22,474 nucleotides of DNA from Phallusia fumigata (GCA_008931825.1 QXVZ01005930.1:1-22474), one strand, 5' to 3'; shown: positions 1 through 10,358, numbered from the stretch's first letter. Made by a program: numbers and translations. The notes: a model not told the origin generated them from the sequence alone.

Positions 1-362
1 ATTTCTGTTGATTAGGTCAACTTGTTTTCTGTTTGGACATTGAGACATGCAGTTTGGACAGAGCTTCTATCAAAAAAAAGCTTTGCCGGTAAAGGACCTA
101 ATTTGCTTATTCATAAGGTTTATTGTGCTCAAATGTGTACAGTTATAAGTAAGATACGTTATAGGTAAGGTAAGATAGTTTGGAGAGTCTAATACAAGTT
201 ACACAAACTCACAAGCATACGTTGTAAATTTACTGCAAATCAGCAAATCCCAGACTCATTGCATGACAGTTATAACACCACATTGTTTTTATCCCAGAGA
301 AACATATTAATCCAGTCTTGCATTATTAGGTTCATGATAAATTAGTCCTTTTCTGTATTCAG

Positions 363-3300
363 GTACATATCATGTTGGTTACTGCTGTGCTTTGCTAGCG
401 GAGTGCAAATGATGCAGTTAATGCAGTTTTTTTATGGAGTTGCAACTGCTGGTGAAATTGGATATTATTCTTACATCTACACGTAAGAAACCTGCGTTCC
501 GTTTCTGTTCTGACTATCGCCATGACTAGCATAAATGTCATCTTCAACAGTTAATTTTGCTGTGTCACCGGTAAACCTAATTCATGTTTGTGGCTGCAGG
601 ATTATGCTAGAACACTGTTGAGGGCTGGAAGCCAACAAACTTGGACCTCATTATTGTGACTGTCCGCATCAAAAATCAAATAAACAATACTCCAATGAAA
701 CTACCTCAACAGTAAACTCATTAGGAGCATAACACATTAAGATGTGCTGCCCACCAAGGCTTAAAAAACAAACCTAACATTACGCAGGCTTCCCAAATAA
801 AAGTGATAAAATTATCAAACAGCAGTACATTACATTACTATTTCTGTGTTATTTCTATTATGAGTATTTTTTTGTAGAATTGTAGATTCATCTCACTACC
901 AAAAAGTCACCTCGTATGTAAGGGCTTCCACACTCCTCGGTCTCTTTCTTGGCTCGATTTTGTCGCAACTGCTCGTCTCATTCGCGAATCTCAGCTACTT
1001 CTATCTTCATGTTATTTCACTTGTAAACGTTTCCCTTGCATTTTTGATCTCGCTGTTTCTACCGATGCCCAAGAAAACAATATTTTTCTACATTTCTGAT
1101 GAAAATTCAACCACAACAGAAAGCCAGCAGTTGCAAGTTGAAGAAGATGAAAGTTCAAACCATTCAAAAAAAGAGGTTTCTGTATTTTTTTAAATTTTCA
1201 ACACCCAATTACTTTGACATGTTGGGCTAAAGAGTGTGTGGTGGGTAACAAAGTCGATTGTCAAGTCAAATTCCCAGGGGTTTTCGGCTCAAGTTAAGTT
1301 GTTAGTGTTTCGAGTCCTTGTCAGTTGTCTCTTAGTGCAGGCATAAAAAATGCATGCCAAATTTTTCGTCACACGCTGAAAGGGGTATGTAAATACCAAA
1401 GAAAATACTTGTTACTTGTGTCTGTTCAGAAAACCAAGAAGTTCACCAAAATAACTTTAGGCATTGCACATTGGGTGCTACTAGGCATGTTGGAAATGTC
1501 ACCTGTTCGATCATAATATTTCCTTCTGGTTTTAGGTCAAGTCAAGCTTCTTGTAAGTCCAAACCAAGTCTTTTGTGGGGGGCAAGTCTTAGCCTTGAGT
1601 CTCCCTAGCACTGTTAAGTGTGTTAGGGTGTAAAATAAATTTTCAAAGCTATGCTGACTTAGATTTGGTGCAGTACCTTGCTAAAATAAATTTAACCTAA
1701 TTTGAGTCGCAGCTCTGGAAGTAAGGATAACCTGGTTAGCCGTGTGGTTTCCATGCGTCGCTGCGTTCTGGTGCGTAGTTTTGATTTGGCTGCAAAACTC
1801 CATACTCGATGAACTTTAGGGCGCAGTTAGTAACCTTTATACTCGATGAACTTTACAAAAACAGCAAAGTCCATTAAATGATTAAAATATAATCCTTTTT
1901 GTTTTGTTTTTTCGAAACTCTGGCTTACCCAACTACCACCCTAGGGATAAAAATGCAATAAACAAAAATCGTTAAAATTTTTCAGCTTTTCACAACATAA
2001 ACCGTCTCCCATCTTTTCACTGATACCAAAATTTTTTTCAGAAACATGTAAAATCCTCACAGAAATGGAAAGCAGTTGTCCTTGGGTTTCTTAACGACAT
2101 GAAGGTTTGTTACACCAATAAGGTTTTGTTGAGGTGGTCGATTTGGTGGGCACTGTCCACTTGTGGTTGGATATTGGTGGTCAACTACGTCCAGAACCTG
2201 TGGGAGACGATAGTGCCGAGTCAAACAGGACAAATATACAATGGAGCCGTTGAAACGGTTGCCACTGTGCTTGGTAGGATAATGGTGTGCAGAAGTGTAG
2301 CTGATAAAATGTAGACAATTCTGAAATATTTTTGGCTTGATTTTTGAAAATCAAATCCTAGTGCATGCATAAAAGTATACAATATGGAATACAAAAAACA
2401 AAAGTATTCTACAAAAGAAAAATAGTTCAAAACCAGAATATAAACACTCCAAATAAAAAACATAACTACCAGCGAGCTTGAACATAATGTTTAACAGTTT
2501 AAAACATGATTGCATTAAAGTTTATTTACTACTTGCAAGCTCTCTTGCGGTTTTGGTTTTAATTAGGCTACTATCTGTGTCTAGTGTTTTTAATCTATAA
2601 ATACCGATCTGAAACATTTCAGCATTTTAGGTGATGTCATTTCATGTTGAAACACATTGCTGTTTACAATTTTAGTGGTTTGTCTTAGAAATAAAGGGTG
2701 TTTTTAAAATTACGCAAATGAGGCAAACAAAAAAACGACTATTACCCTGCTCAAAATTTTAATTTCTGTTGTAAAATACAAAACATTTTGTACAGGTGCT
2801 CTTGGTGCTTTTGGCGTCGGGTTCATCAAACTTGACTGCACGACATGGGGGGAAATGGCATTGGGATTCTTTTCACTTTTAAAGTGCGGTTTGCTGATGT
2901 TAATGTATTTGACGGACAACATATGGATTTGCTACTCAGCCTATGTGATTTTCATTATTCTCTACAATGTAGTCATTACAATAACACAGTAAGTTACATC
3001 TCTTTTACGATGCGGATTTATCCTTTGTCAGTGGAAAAACACCAAACAGGTTTTATTGTCATGAAGTATTTAGTTTTATTGCAGTTTTGTTCAAACTGTT
3101 ACTTAATTTTACTTTACTTATACCAGGGTAATGCAAGCAGGTTACACTTGCAAGTTCACTGTATGACGATTTCTGTCGCATACCCAACTTGCAGCAACTC
3201 ACTTATGTAAACGGAAATGAACTAAACTTTTTTGCTTGTCAAAAGCATGCTTTCATACCTTTTTGGTACAACAAAAAAGATTTTCAAAACATCTTGTGGG

Positions 3301-3907
3301 GCCTCAATCTAGATATTATGGGTTGCATGCTGACCATGGGCAGTATGTTGTGCGGGCTGATCTAATACATTCTTCAACTCTTAGGTTTCAACTTGCAATC
3401 GGTTTGACGACAGAGAGTTTCGCCCTTGTTTTTGGAGTAAATACTTTTGCTGCTGTGCTTCTCAACACAGTTTTAACTGTAATATTGATTGACAAGGCTG
3501 TTCTTGGACTTGACGTTCGAACACAGTTTATAATTTACAGGCAAGTTTACCTTGTTTTAAATTTTAGCCTTGGTAACCCACGGTTTGAGAAACACTGCTT
3601 TAGTTTACTAATACCTGGAAGAAAATTATCTTTAGCCTCTACATAGACACCTGTTTGTAATCAGCAGTTTGGGACATTTGAAAGAATGTCATGATATTTT
3701 AACTTTTATGAAAACTTTAAATTGTAAAAAGTTATTCTTTTTAACAGTGTCTATTTCGGAATCGTTGCACTTATATTCCTAGCACATAGTGCTTACAGTC
3801 TCTATCATAATTGTTGTCACCAAAAACAAAAAAACAACAAAATACCAGCAAATGATCTCAAAGTTGATGACAACAATACTGTGAACCTTGTGGAAGAAAC
3901 AATGTGA
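363..3907 (+). CDS. SLC19A: SLC19-family thiamine/folate transporter, 3' six exons (N-terminus outside window)
   Basis: Multi-pass carrier of the reduced-folate/thiamine transporter family, expected in the plasma membrane. Exons by splice sites and phase: 363-482, 878-1175, 2042-2273, 2796-2988, 3385-3540, 3748-3907 (stop TGA 3905-3907). All joins keep one frame and give 385 residues. Family landmarks in order: [18 protein letters not shown], then [15 protein letters not shown] (exon 2), [15 protein letters not shown] and [10 protein letters not shown] (exon 3), [13 protein letters not shown] (exon 4), [16 protein letters not shown] (exon 5). Exon 2 ends in a charged, Ser/Gln/Glu-rich stretch matching the central cytoplasmic loop; exon 6 has a last membrane segment and a short polar tail. 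Roughly 100 N-terminal residues are missing to the left. The exon 5 donor is GC (TACAG|gcaagt). Family assignment is secure; whether the substrate is thiamine, folate or another vitamin cannot be read from the sequence. Confidence 0.92.
1176..2041 (+). other. Long SLC19 intron, non-coding
   Basis: The donor is AAAGAG|gtttct and the acceptor is ttttttcag at 2041. The stretch 1240-1610 is rich in irregular AAGTC/GAGTC motifs, suggesting decayed repeat sequence. A 17-bp direct repeat (ATACTCGATGAACTTTA) occurs at 1802-1818 and 1839-1855. No coding exon was seen. Confidence 0.6.
2274..2795 (+). other. SLC19 intron, non-coding
   Basis: The intron runs from a G|gtagga donor to the acceptor tttgtacag at 2795, phase 1. 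It is AT-rich. The open frames inside it show no family similarity. No repeat boundary is obvious. Confidence 0.6.
3541..3747 (+). other. GC-AG intron in the SLC19 gene
   Basis: The donor is TACAG|gcaagt, the classic strong GC donor context, and the acceptor is ctttttaacag. Using it joins IIY to VYFG in frame with the conserved family sequence. A GT donor at this point would not fit the reading frame. Confidence 0.8.
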
Positions 3908-4257
3908 TGACAAACGTCACAACATACCAAATTTCTATTTTACATCAAGTGTTTTATTCATTGGAGCTACGTACTGTAATTGATTTGCCAAATATACAAG
4001 TATATATGACCCTTGTCTGCTGGCAGAGTAACCCTGTTTTTACCAAAGTATATAATTGGTACGATAAACGACCTAGTGCACTTAGCATTATCATGGAAAG
4101 ATAACCTTCACTGTACAGGCAAAATAACAGACTAACCGTTTACACTATGGTGTGGTTAGAGGGGTTAAGTATGAACCATGTGTTACATTTATGACTAAAC
4201 ACCACATTTATGACTCTTTCGAGTTATCGTGTATGTCAACTTTGCAAACATGAGACC
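3908..4257. other. Intergenic, 3' flank of SLC19 gene
   Basis: AT-rich sequence after the transporter stop codon, probably including its 3' UTR. No clear AATAAA was found close to the stop. No coding signal or repeat edge was seen before the transposon at 4266. Confidence 0.5.
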
Positions 4258-4265
4258 AGTTAAAC

Positions 4266-4793
4266 CAGGGGTCTCAAACTTAAATGTCTTCGCGGGCCAA
4301 GTAAAAAACTTTAAAGTAACTCAAGGGCCGCAGTATGGGAAGTTTTGTTGCAGTAATTTTGCAATGTCAAACACTATGCTTGCTCATTTATTAGTATGTT
4401 ACTGCGCTTAGCTTATTTGCACTGTGTTTAAATGTTATTGGATACAGCTATCACGCTTCTTTAATACAAAAACAAGCTGATAAACAAAAATATAGCAAAG
4501 TGGGGAAGAATCAGCTAGCTGTGCAGCCATCTTGAAAGACCTATTTACAAGGGACAATGGCACTTCAGTGACGCAACAATCGCAACAGTTGGTTGTTATT
4601 ATTAAGGGCTAGTACACCTTTCTTTCTCCTTTAAAACCTTGCATCTATTTCTAGCTATTTGCACTTTGGAATAAATGTTTCCCGTTGACTCTCTGGCGAG
4701 GCACTTTAATCGACCCCGAGTGAAACAAATTATTTGAACTTCCAAATGCTTTGCGGGCCGCACAAAACGACGGGTCGCGTGTTGAGACCCCTG
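4266..4793. mobile_element. hAT-type non-autonomous transposon (MITE), 528 bp
   Basis: The element begins CAGGGGTCTCAA and ends TTGAGACCCCTG, a perfect 12-bp terminal inverted repeat. It is flanked by 8-bp direct repeats AGTTAAAC (4258-4265) and CGTTAAAC (4794-4801), matching at 7 of 8 bases. Subterminal GCGGGCC blocks lie near both ends. The CAGGGG terminus with 8-bp target duplication is the hAT signature. No transposase frame is present, so it would need a transposase supplied in trans. Confidence 0.85.
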
Positions 4794-4978
4794 CGTTAAA
4801 CGACGGCCCAATATGTATGACAAAACAAAAACAGTATGCAACATACCTCACATGAGGGAGTCACCACTTGCTGGAGGACCTTCAAGCAGCAAACCCCGTG
4901 AAAAAAATGCAAGATAATCATTTTTATTGTTGCACAGATACTTTGCTAGATCTGTTTGTTTTTTCTGCAAGTACTTAC

Positions 4979-5387
4979 GGGCAACTCTAAAATACGCAAT
5001 CTACGCAATCCACGCAATCTACGCAATCTGTTGTAATTTGAAGCAATTTGAGTAGATTAGGCACACAGCCTGGTTTAGTTTAATTTTATCAGGTTAGGCA
5101 CTCAGTCTAGGAACATGATGCTCAGGTTAGGCACACATTTTGTACAAACTAGACTGATCAAACACAATTCAGGCAAAAAACCTGGTATAACTTAACGCAA
5201 TCTGGAATGCCCAGGTGTGCATAGATTGCGTATTTTAAAGTTGTCCTGCCTAACTTGGGCATTCCAAATTGTGTTGAATTAAACCAAGATGTGTGCCTAA
5301 TCCATTCAACTTGGCTGGATTGCTTTGAATTAGGCTAGATTGCGTGGATCGCGTAGATTGCGTAGATTGCGTATTTTAGAGTTGCCC
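4979..5387. mobile_element. Inverted-repeat transposon (MITE) with 9-bp subterminal repeats, 409 bp
   Basis: The termini GGGCAACTCTAAAATACGCA and its reverse complement start an inverted repeat of about 51 bp with about three mismatches. The inner part of each arm is four tandem copies of a 9-bp unit, ACGCAATCT, with small variants. A perfect 9-bp direct repeat AGTACTTAC flanks the element (4970-4978 and 5388-5396). A second inverted copy of the terminus lies inside at 5223-5246 (22 of 24 bases). No protein is encoded. The superfamily is uncertain: the duplication is 9 bp (8 is usual for hAT, 9 or more for Mutator-like elements). Confidence 0.85.
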
Positions 5388-5396
5388 AGTACTTAC

Positions 5397-6293
5397 AACA
5401 GCGGCGTTAATGTTAAGTTAATACCGCGGCGAAGCAAGCCCACGTGACTGCACAGACCAATGATTATCCGCGTACTCTTTTGATATACCTTCTACCAATC
5501 TACAATAAAGCACGTTTAGTTTTTTCCGTAAAGCACATTTCAGAGTGTAGCTTCTATTGATAAGTTCTCTATGCTTCTACCCCGTGTTCTTAAATCATAG
5601 ATAAGCACCTTTTCTAATTCAAACTTATCGCAAACACAACGTTTTGCACCCAGAAAACCACCCAACAAGCAGTGCGGCTGATGAAAAAGTTAAATCAGAT
5701 TTAACTTTGCCGCAAGAACCGTTTCGGAGAGTCTTGTATTATCGTTGTCGATTCTGAACGAATAGAAGGGAAGCATTCCATTGGGTTGGAATGATTCCAA
5801 CATAATCGAAATGCGGAAACGACATGGAAAGAATGGAATGGAATGATTGTGTGTCAACGTATGTGAATATTTAGTGGTAAAGTAAGAATCACGTATTAAG
5901 GTGTTAAACTTGATACTATTGAGTGACGACAAGTTGAGGCGATGCAATGCGGAGGTGTGATATAAAACACAAGGTCGCTAGATGTTTTTATGCAAACCAT
6001 ATTATCGACAGGCAAAACTCTACAAATCTCCCTTAACCGTGCCGAGTTTCATCCTTCATTTGCAAATAGAAACCAAAACGTTAAGCAGTTATATGCAGCT
6101 ATGCCCGACGTTCTTATATCAGGACACAATTCATTCCTCCATGGGAGAAAGTAACCAGGAACGGCAAAAGAATTATTGAAACTACAGCAGCTGCGATAAA
6201 CAATATACACAAGATCGATTGACACTACCGTTTCGCCTTGGCTGCGTCGACTTTCATCAAGGGAAAAGTGAGCGCACACAATAAATATCCAAG
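5397..6293. other. Intergenic between transposon and lectin 3' end
   Basis: No supported gene. GGAATG-type motifs cluster at 5775-5845. The part next to 6294 should contain the lectin 3' UTR (minus strand). No canonical AATAAA was found on the minus strand; an AATAAT variant lies near 6173. Confidence 0.5.
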
Positions 6294-8271
6294 TTATTTG
6301 TAGAACATCAAAAACGCAGATTCTAGCAACTGTTGTTTTGCACTCCATCCCGAACCAACCGCGTGCCCGTCATGGAGGAGGCCAGAGAAATCCCCGCAGT
6401 AAGTCGCTGCACTTGTAAAACCAGACGACCCCAAACAGGTTTGTGAAGGATATAAGAATGTGGGTTTGTTTCGGATGCCTGGACAGATCGCAAAAGCATC
6501 TCGGTGCGTACTTATAGCCCGAAACTGAAAGAAATGGTTTTATATGTTAAGGAAATCAATAGGTGGCACTAAAATGTGCTGTACCAAGAAATGAACTGCT
6601 AAAAGTAATCTATTTTTTTTGCACAATTGCAGTAGAATCGTCTCTTTTGGTAAATTGATATTGGGCGATAAGCCAAACGCTTTAAAGGCAAGGATGCAGT
6701 ACGGTACTCAGCAAAAATCATCAAAAAATACGGTACGCCCTTTGCAACGAGGGATGTGGTACGCACAACTTAATACGTAACATACCGTCCTGTCATCCTT
6801 GCTTAAAGGCCGATCGTATTGTTAAACGTTCTTAAAAATCCCCGTATCCTTTCTATGTAGGTTATATGAGTGACAGATAAAGCTTGTACTGTACACTGTC
6901 ATACCTGCACATATCCAACATCCACATGTCCCGCGGTTTCAGGGGGAAGTAGTTGTGTGATTTGGATCGAGGTTCCGTGGTCATACACCACAGGAATACT
7001 GGGACCGCTGTCGTCGGGAAAGCTGTACGTTTGTGACAAGATCGGGAAATGATCAGCGTACAGACTGCGAAGGTTGCCGCCGTATTGAGAAAGAAATCCG
7101 TCCGTGGTTCGGTACTTGAGAAACGATGACGTGTTGTAACGTAATAGAGGGGTGTCGTTGGGCGTATGCCACATCATCAGATCTTCTGCTTGCAACTCAA
7201 AGTACGCCGGGCTCTTGTAGTCATCGCTGGTTGCCGAAGCGAAATGACCGAACGTGTTGAAGTTTTCCCAGTTTCCATCTCCGCGAAGACCTTGCTTTTT
7301 CACTCCTTGCTCGCTTGACCAGCGGTCTCCGGGGGTGCATCTGCCCCCTCCCTCTCGTATGTTGTTCTCGTGCACAGACGCCACCAGTGTCCAGCCCCCA
7401 CCATTAGTCTGCATGTCGCAGTACACCTGGTAGTCGTAGCCGCCTTCACTTCGAATCACGTAGACACCGTCGTTGGAGTTTGGATGAGCAAGCTTGATGT
7501 CTTTACAACTTCCGTAACTTTGAGGCTTTGTAGAGTTTTCTTCAAACAAAAATGTAAACAGCTATGAGTCAAGTGGAAATGCCTATTGACTTCTTGAACA
7601 TGCCCTTAGCGTTTACATTAACTCAGTGGTTCTTGCACAAGACGACTTATTGAGCGTAACTTCAGAAACCAGGCTACACAAGATATCAAATAATCTGGTG
7701 TATATGAGCGAACATGTTTCTTCACTTCAAAACGGAATTCGTTTTAAGGGGGGTCACAGCAGCTTTCAGCCAAATTGTTAGCAAAAGTTCCAGAGCTCTG
7801 TACAAGTTGGGAACAGCTGCACTAACTCTCGATTACAGCCTTTCCACATGTGTAAGAATACAAATCATTTCTGATAGGTTTCCATTGTGGGTTCGAAAAC
7901 CACCGGAGAATAGATTTTTCTTTCCTATATAGGCATAACTGCACATGAATTTTTGAAAGGGCCGTCTGCCATCGGTACTACGTTATGGTGCAAAACTTAC
8001 CCATTTTGCTTTCCAACTCAGCTATTTTTCTCTGTGCGGTTTCATCCAAAGAACATGAACAATGTGCGACGTTTCCGGGCGGTCCCCTTTTTCCTGGGGG
8101 CCCTTGGGGTCCTGGGGGTCCATTTCCAAACGGTCTGGGCGCGATTGTCGAACGAATGTTGTTTCCACAAGTAAGAGTACACGCTTGTTCAAATTGGGAA
8201 AATACTCCAGGAATCAGACAAAACAGAACAGGGTAGAGGTAAAAGCCTTTGATCAGTTTTTTAACCAACAT
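6294..8271 (-). CDS. ITLN: Secreted collagen-stem intelectin-like lectin, complete, 3 exons, 378 aa
   Basis: Extracellular pattern-recognition lectin of the fibrinogen-related/intelectin family. Exons on the minus strand: 8271-8001, 7539-6905, 6524-6294 (stop TAA 6294-6296). Splice phases 1 and 0 close exactly. Residues 1-25 are a signal peptide ending VFS. Residues 51-68 are six Gly-X-Y triplets (GPPGPQGPPGKRGPPGNV), flanked by Cys31/Cys35 and Cys71/Cys73, likely interchain bridges. Residues 75-91 form a short heptad stem. From residue 98 the head reads like intelectin: CDMQTNGGGWTLVASVHENN, GDRWSSEQG, GDGNWENFNTFG, ATSDDYKSPAYFELQA, IPVVYDHG, then VGYVQ-FRA across the last splice, and finally YCGDFSG and FLMFYK. 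The residues that bind calcium and glycan in vertebrate intelectins (NTEHH and the following Glu, Trp and Tyr) are replaced here. The start is the only Met giving a signal peptide. Ascidian hemolymph lectins with collagen plus intelectin parts are known. Confidence 0.93.
6688..6802. mobile_element. Short MITE in lectin intron 2, 115 bp
   Basis: Terminal inverted repeats GCAAGGATG and CATCCTTGC, with imperfect extension (CAGTACGGTA against CAGGACGGTA). Direct repeats TTAAAG lie outside each end (6682-6687 and 6803-6808). The motif GGTACG recurs inside. Non-coding. The assignment rests on structure only. Confidence 0.6.
7540..8000 (-). other. Lectin intron 1 (phase 1), non-coding
   Basis: The donor on the minus strand is TGG|gtaagt and the acceptor is ttttgtttgaag. 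The join gives KM-E-NSTK and keeps the frame. No element or exon was seen inside. Confidence 0.7.
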
Positions 8272-9577
8272 TTTTCTAGATTAAAGTTTCAAAGTTTACG
8301 TTGGAGCTATTTACTTGTAGGCCTACTACTTAGCACGATTTCAACCAGTTCTCCATTCACATGCGCTCCATGATCATTGTTCTGTTATTAATGGCGGATG
8401 CCAGTTGGTATGTTCATTCGTCATAGTCAACCCAAGTGACCTACGGGCATAGGAAAAACGTCATCAGATTGGGAATTGGGCGATGAATGAATGCAAACTG
8501 ATATCCTGCACGACGCTTGTTAGCTATGTGTTTGGCTTTTAAATATGGTCAAACTTTAAAAACTCGAAACACTTATCGTCTGATGACTCGGACAAAATAT
8601 TAACGTCTGTATGCAAGTCCGGATTAGGAGGTGAAAAAATCCCCCTCCCTCCCGAAAAAAATTCCACAAGAACACGGGCTCCAATACAGCCAAATCCAAA
8701 CTTTTTTAATTTATGACTGTAAAACGACCACCACTCCTTTTATTCGTATGCTTCAAGTGCAACCAAGGCTCCCTAATGTTATAGTTGTTTCATGCAACAA
8801 ACTCGTTTCAGTTAAGTCTGCACACAACACAACAGTTTTTTTCCAATTTGTGACTCAATTATTTCAATTAAAATTAGTAATTAAGTAAGTTAATTTTTAC
8901 CAATTAAAGACACAAAGTATTTAATACAACAAATCGCTTTAAGTTTTGGTCGTTTAATGTAAAAACATATTCCTTACACTTTCTTCTGTTGAACGATTAA
9001 CTATTGAACTGGCAAGCAGGCTACTGCTGACCTAAGAAAGTCTGAATGTAACGACCGGAAATGGGAAACTACTTGATGGTTTTCAAGTCAATAATCTCCT
9101 TTTTCATGAAAAACGTTCTTGCAAACGAGAAACGCTTGATGCATATTGGGAAGCTTAATCAAGTTACCGAAAAACAATGTATAGAAACTCCATCTCGGTT
9201 TTATACTGAGACTTACTGGAAAATGAATCTCTCAAGTCCGCCGATAAAGCATTGGTATTATATTAGTGTTTTAGATTATCCATGAATAAAAACAGTATTG
9301 CATTGCTCAAACTGAAACCAAGTTACTGCAAACGATTGGTAATATTGACCCAAATGAAACAAATTATCGGATTTTGTTTGTTCACACTTGAACGTCCAAT
9401 AAATTCAAAACAAATCTCGTAAAAGTACGGAGGCATTGCTTTTCCATCATGGGATATTTTTAAATCGCGGTTGTTTTGATTGTCAAACGGAAAGGGATTT
9501 TCCCGGATACAAAAATTTGCAAGAATAAATCTAGAAATAAGAAGAGAACAAGAAAACTTGATTTATGTGAGATCAAT
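8272..9577. other. Intergenic between divergent lectin and coiled-coil genes
   Basis: This should hold the lectin promoter and 5' UTR (minus strand). I see no clear TATA box. The open frames here are short, AT-rich and unlike any protein I know. No repeat edges were recognised. Confidence 0.5.
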
Positions 9578-9622
9578 ATGTCGAATACTGGTTACTCAAC
9601 AACTTCTGATTCAGCTGTCCAG
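9578..9622 (+). CDS. Possible alternative first coding exon of the coiled-coil gene
   Basis: The frame from ATG at 9578 reads MSNTGYSTTSDSAVQ and stops at a donor CCAG|gtgtgt in phase 0. It could join the phase-0 acceptor gtcacag|AAAACA at 10409/10410, giving a Ser/Thr-rich head before the coiled coil. The alternative is that translation simply starts at ATG 10401. Only splice compatibility supports this exon. Confidence 0.3.
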
Positions 9623-9819
9623 GTGTGTTAGAAATACTTCTGATCATTTCTTACAATCAGAACGATAAAAATAAATACTTTTTTGAAATTTGCTTCAAAG
9701 TGCAACAAGTGTGCAAATTAGTGCAATGTGTGTGAAGACTGTGACAGACTGCAATACCCACCCAAAAAATACTTTGTTTTGTCCAGTGTTTCATAACGGA
9801 ACAGAACGAAATACCGAAA

Positions 9820-9885
9820 CGAAATAAATAAATTTTGGTCCAATTACCGGAACAAAATAAATAAATTTTGGTCCAATTACCGGAA
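9820..9885 (+). repeat. 33-bp tandem repeat, two copies
   Basis: The units at 9820-9852 and 9853-9885 (core AATTTTGGTCCAATTACCGG) differ at one base near the start. They lie in the left arm of the foldback element. A third, partial copy begins at 9886. Confidence 0.85.
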
Positions 9886-10357
9886 CGAAATAAAAACAAA
9901 TCAAAATACCGGAACGGAACGAAATACCGCTATTTTTAATTCCGGTATTTCGGTCTTGGCATATAACCCGGAAGAGTTGCTTGAAATTTCGTGTTTGATA
10001 CCTAACATTATCCTTGTGTTTATTTTATCCCAAATGCTCCGATAATGTTTGTCAGGAGTGGAGGAGTCATCTATTTGATCATAATTGTTATGTGTTATGT
10101 GACGTAATACCCACCAAACAACAACATTTTGTTTTTCAACTTGCTTACTTTGTTCGGTTGACAGTTTGTTTACACTGCAGTTAATTAGATTTGACAAGAA
10201 ACACAGACCGAAATACTGAAAAAATACCATTATAATTTTGTTTCGGTCAGACCGGAACGAATTAAAAATATCGGTACCAGAATGAAATACCGAAATAAAT
10301 AAATTGCCCAGACCGAATAACGTTATTACTTTTCGTTCCGTTCCGGTATGAAACACT

Positions 10358-10358
10358 N
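10358..10358. other. N: unresolved base or contig join
   Basis: A single N sits exactly at the right terminus of the foldback element, about 50 bases before the coiled-coil gene's ATG. Missing sequence here could hide the element's target duplication. Confidence 0.7.

Larger units (their letters stand above)
9784..10358. mobile_element. hAT-like foldback element, about 575 bp, ending at an N
   Basis: The left end is CAGTGTTTCATAACGGAACA and the right end is the inverse of AGTGTTTCATACCGGAACGG, so about 27 bp of inverted repeat with a few mismatches. The arms are full of CCGGAACGAAATACCG-type motifs in both orientations. Two copies of a 33-bp unit start at 9820 and 9853, and a partial third starts at 9886. 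The expected terminal G falls on the N at 10358, and no matching target duplication was found beyond it, so the right junction may be broken by an assembly gap. No transposase frame. Confidence 0.7.

Noticed and set aside
1240..1610. AAGTC/GAGTC-rich region as a minisatellite
   Set aside because: Spacing of the motifs is irregular and no repeat unit could be defined.
3236..3646. 136-aa plus-strand open frame
   Set aside because: Only 3385-3540 is coding, as an SLC19 exon in this frame. The rest is intron, and the frame runs through the GC-AG donor.
4979..5387. CRISPR-like array from the repeated ACGCAATCT units
   Set aside because: The units are 9 bp, contiguous, lack spacers, and sit in inverted arms of a transposon in a eukaryotic genome.
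7370..7567. Plus-strand open frame opposite the lectin exon
   Set aside because: Antisense shadow of the intelectin exon, which has clear family identity on the minus strand.
8062..8373. Plus-strand Gly/Pro-rich frame opposite the collagen triplets
   Set aside because: GGP-rich reading is the complement of Gly-X-Y codons. The minus-strand frame has a signal peptide and proper splicing.
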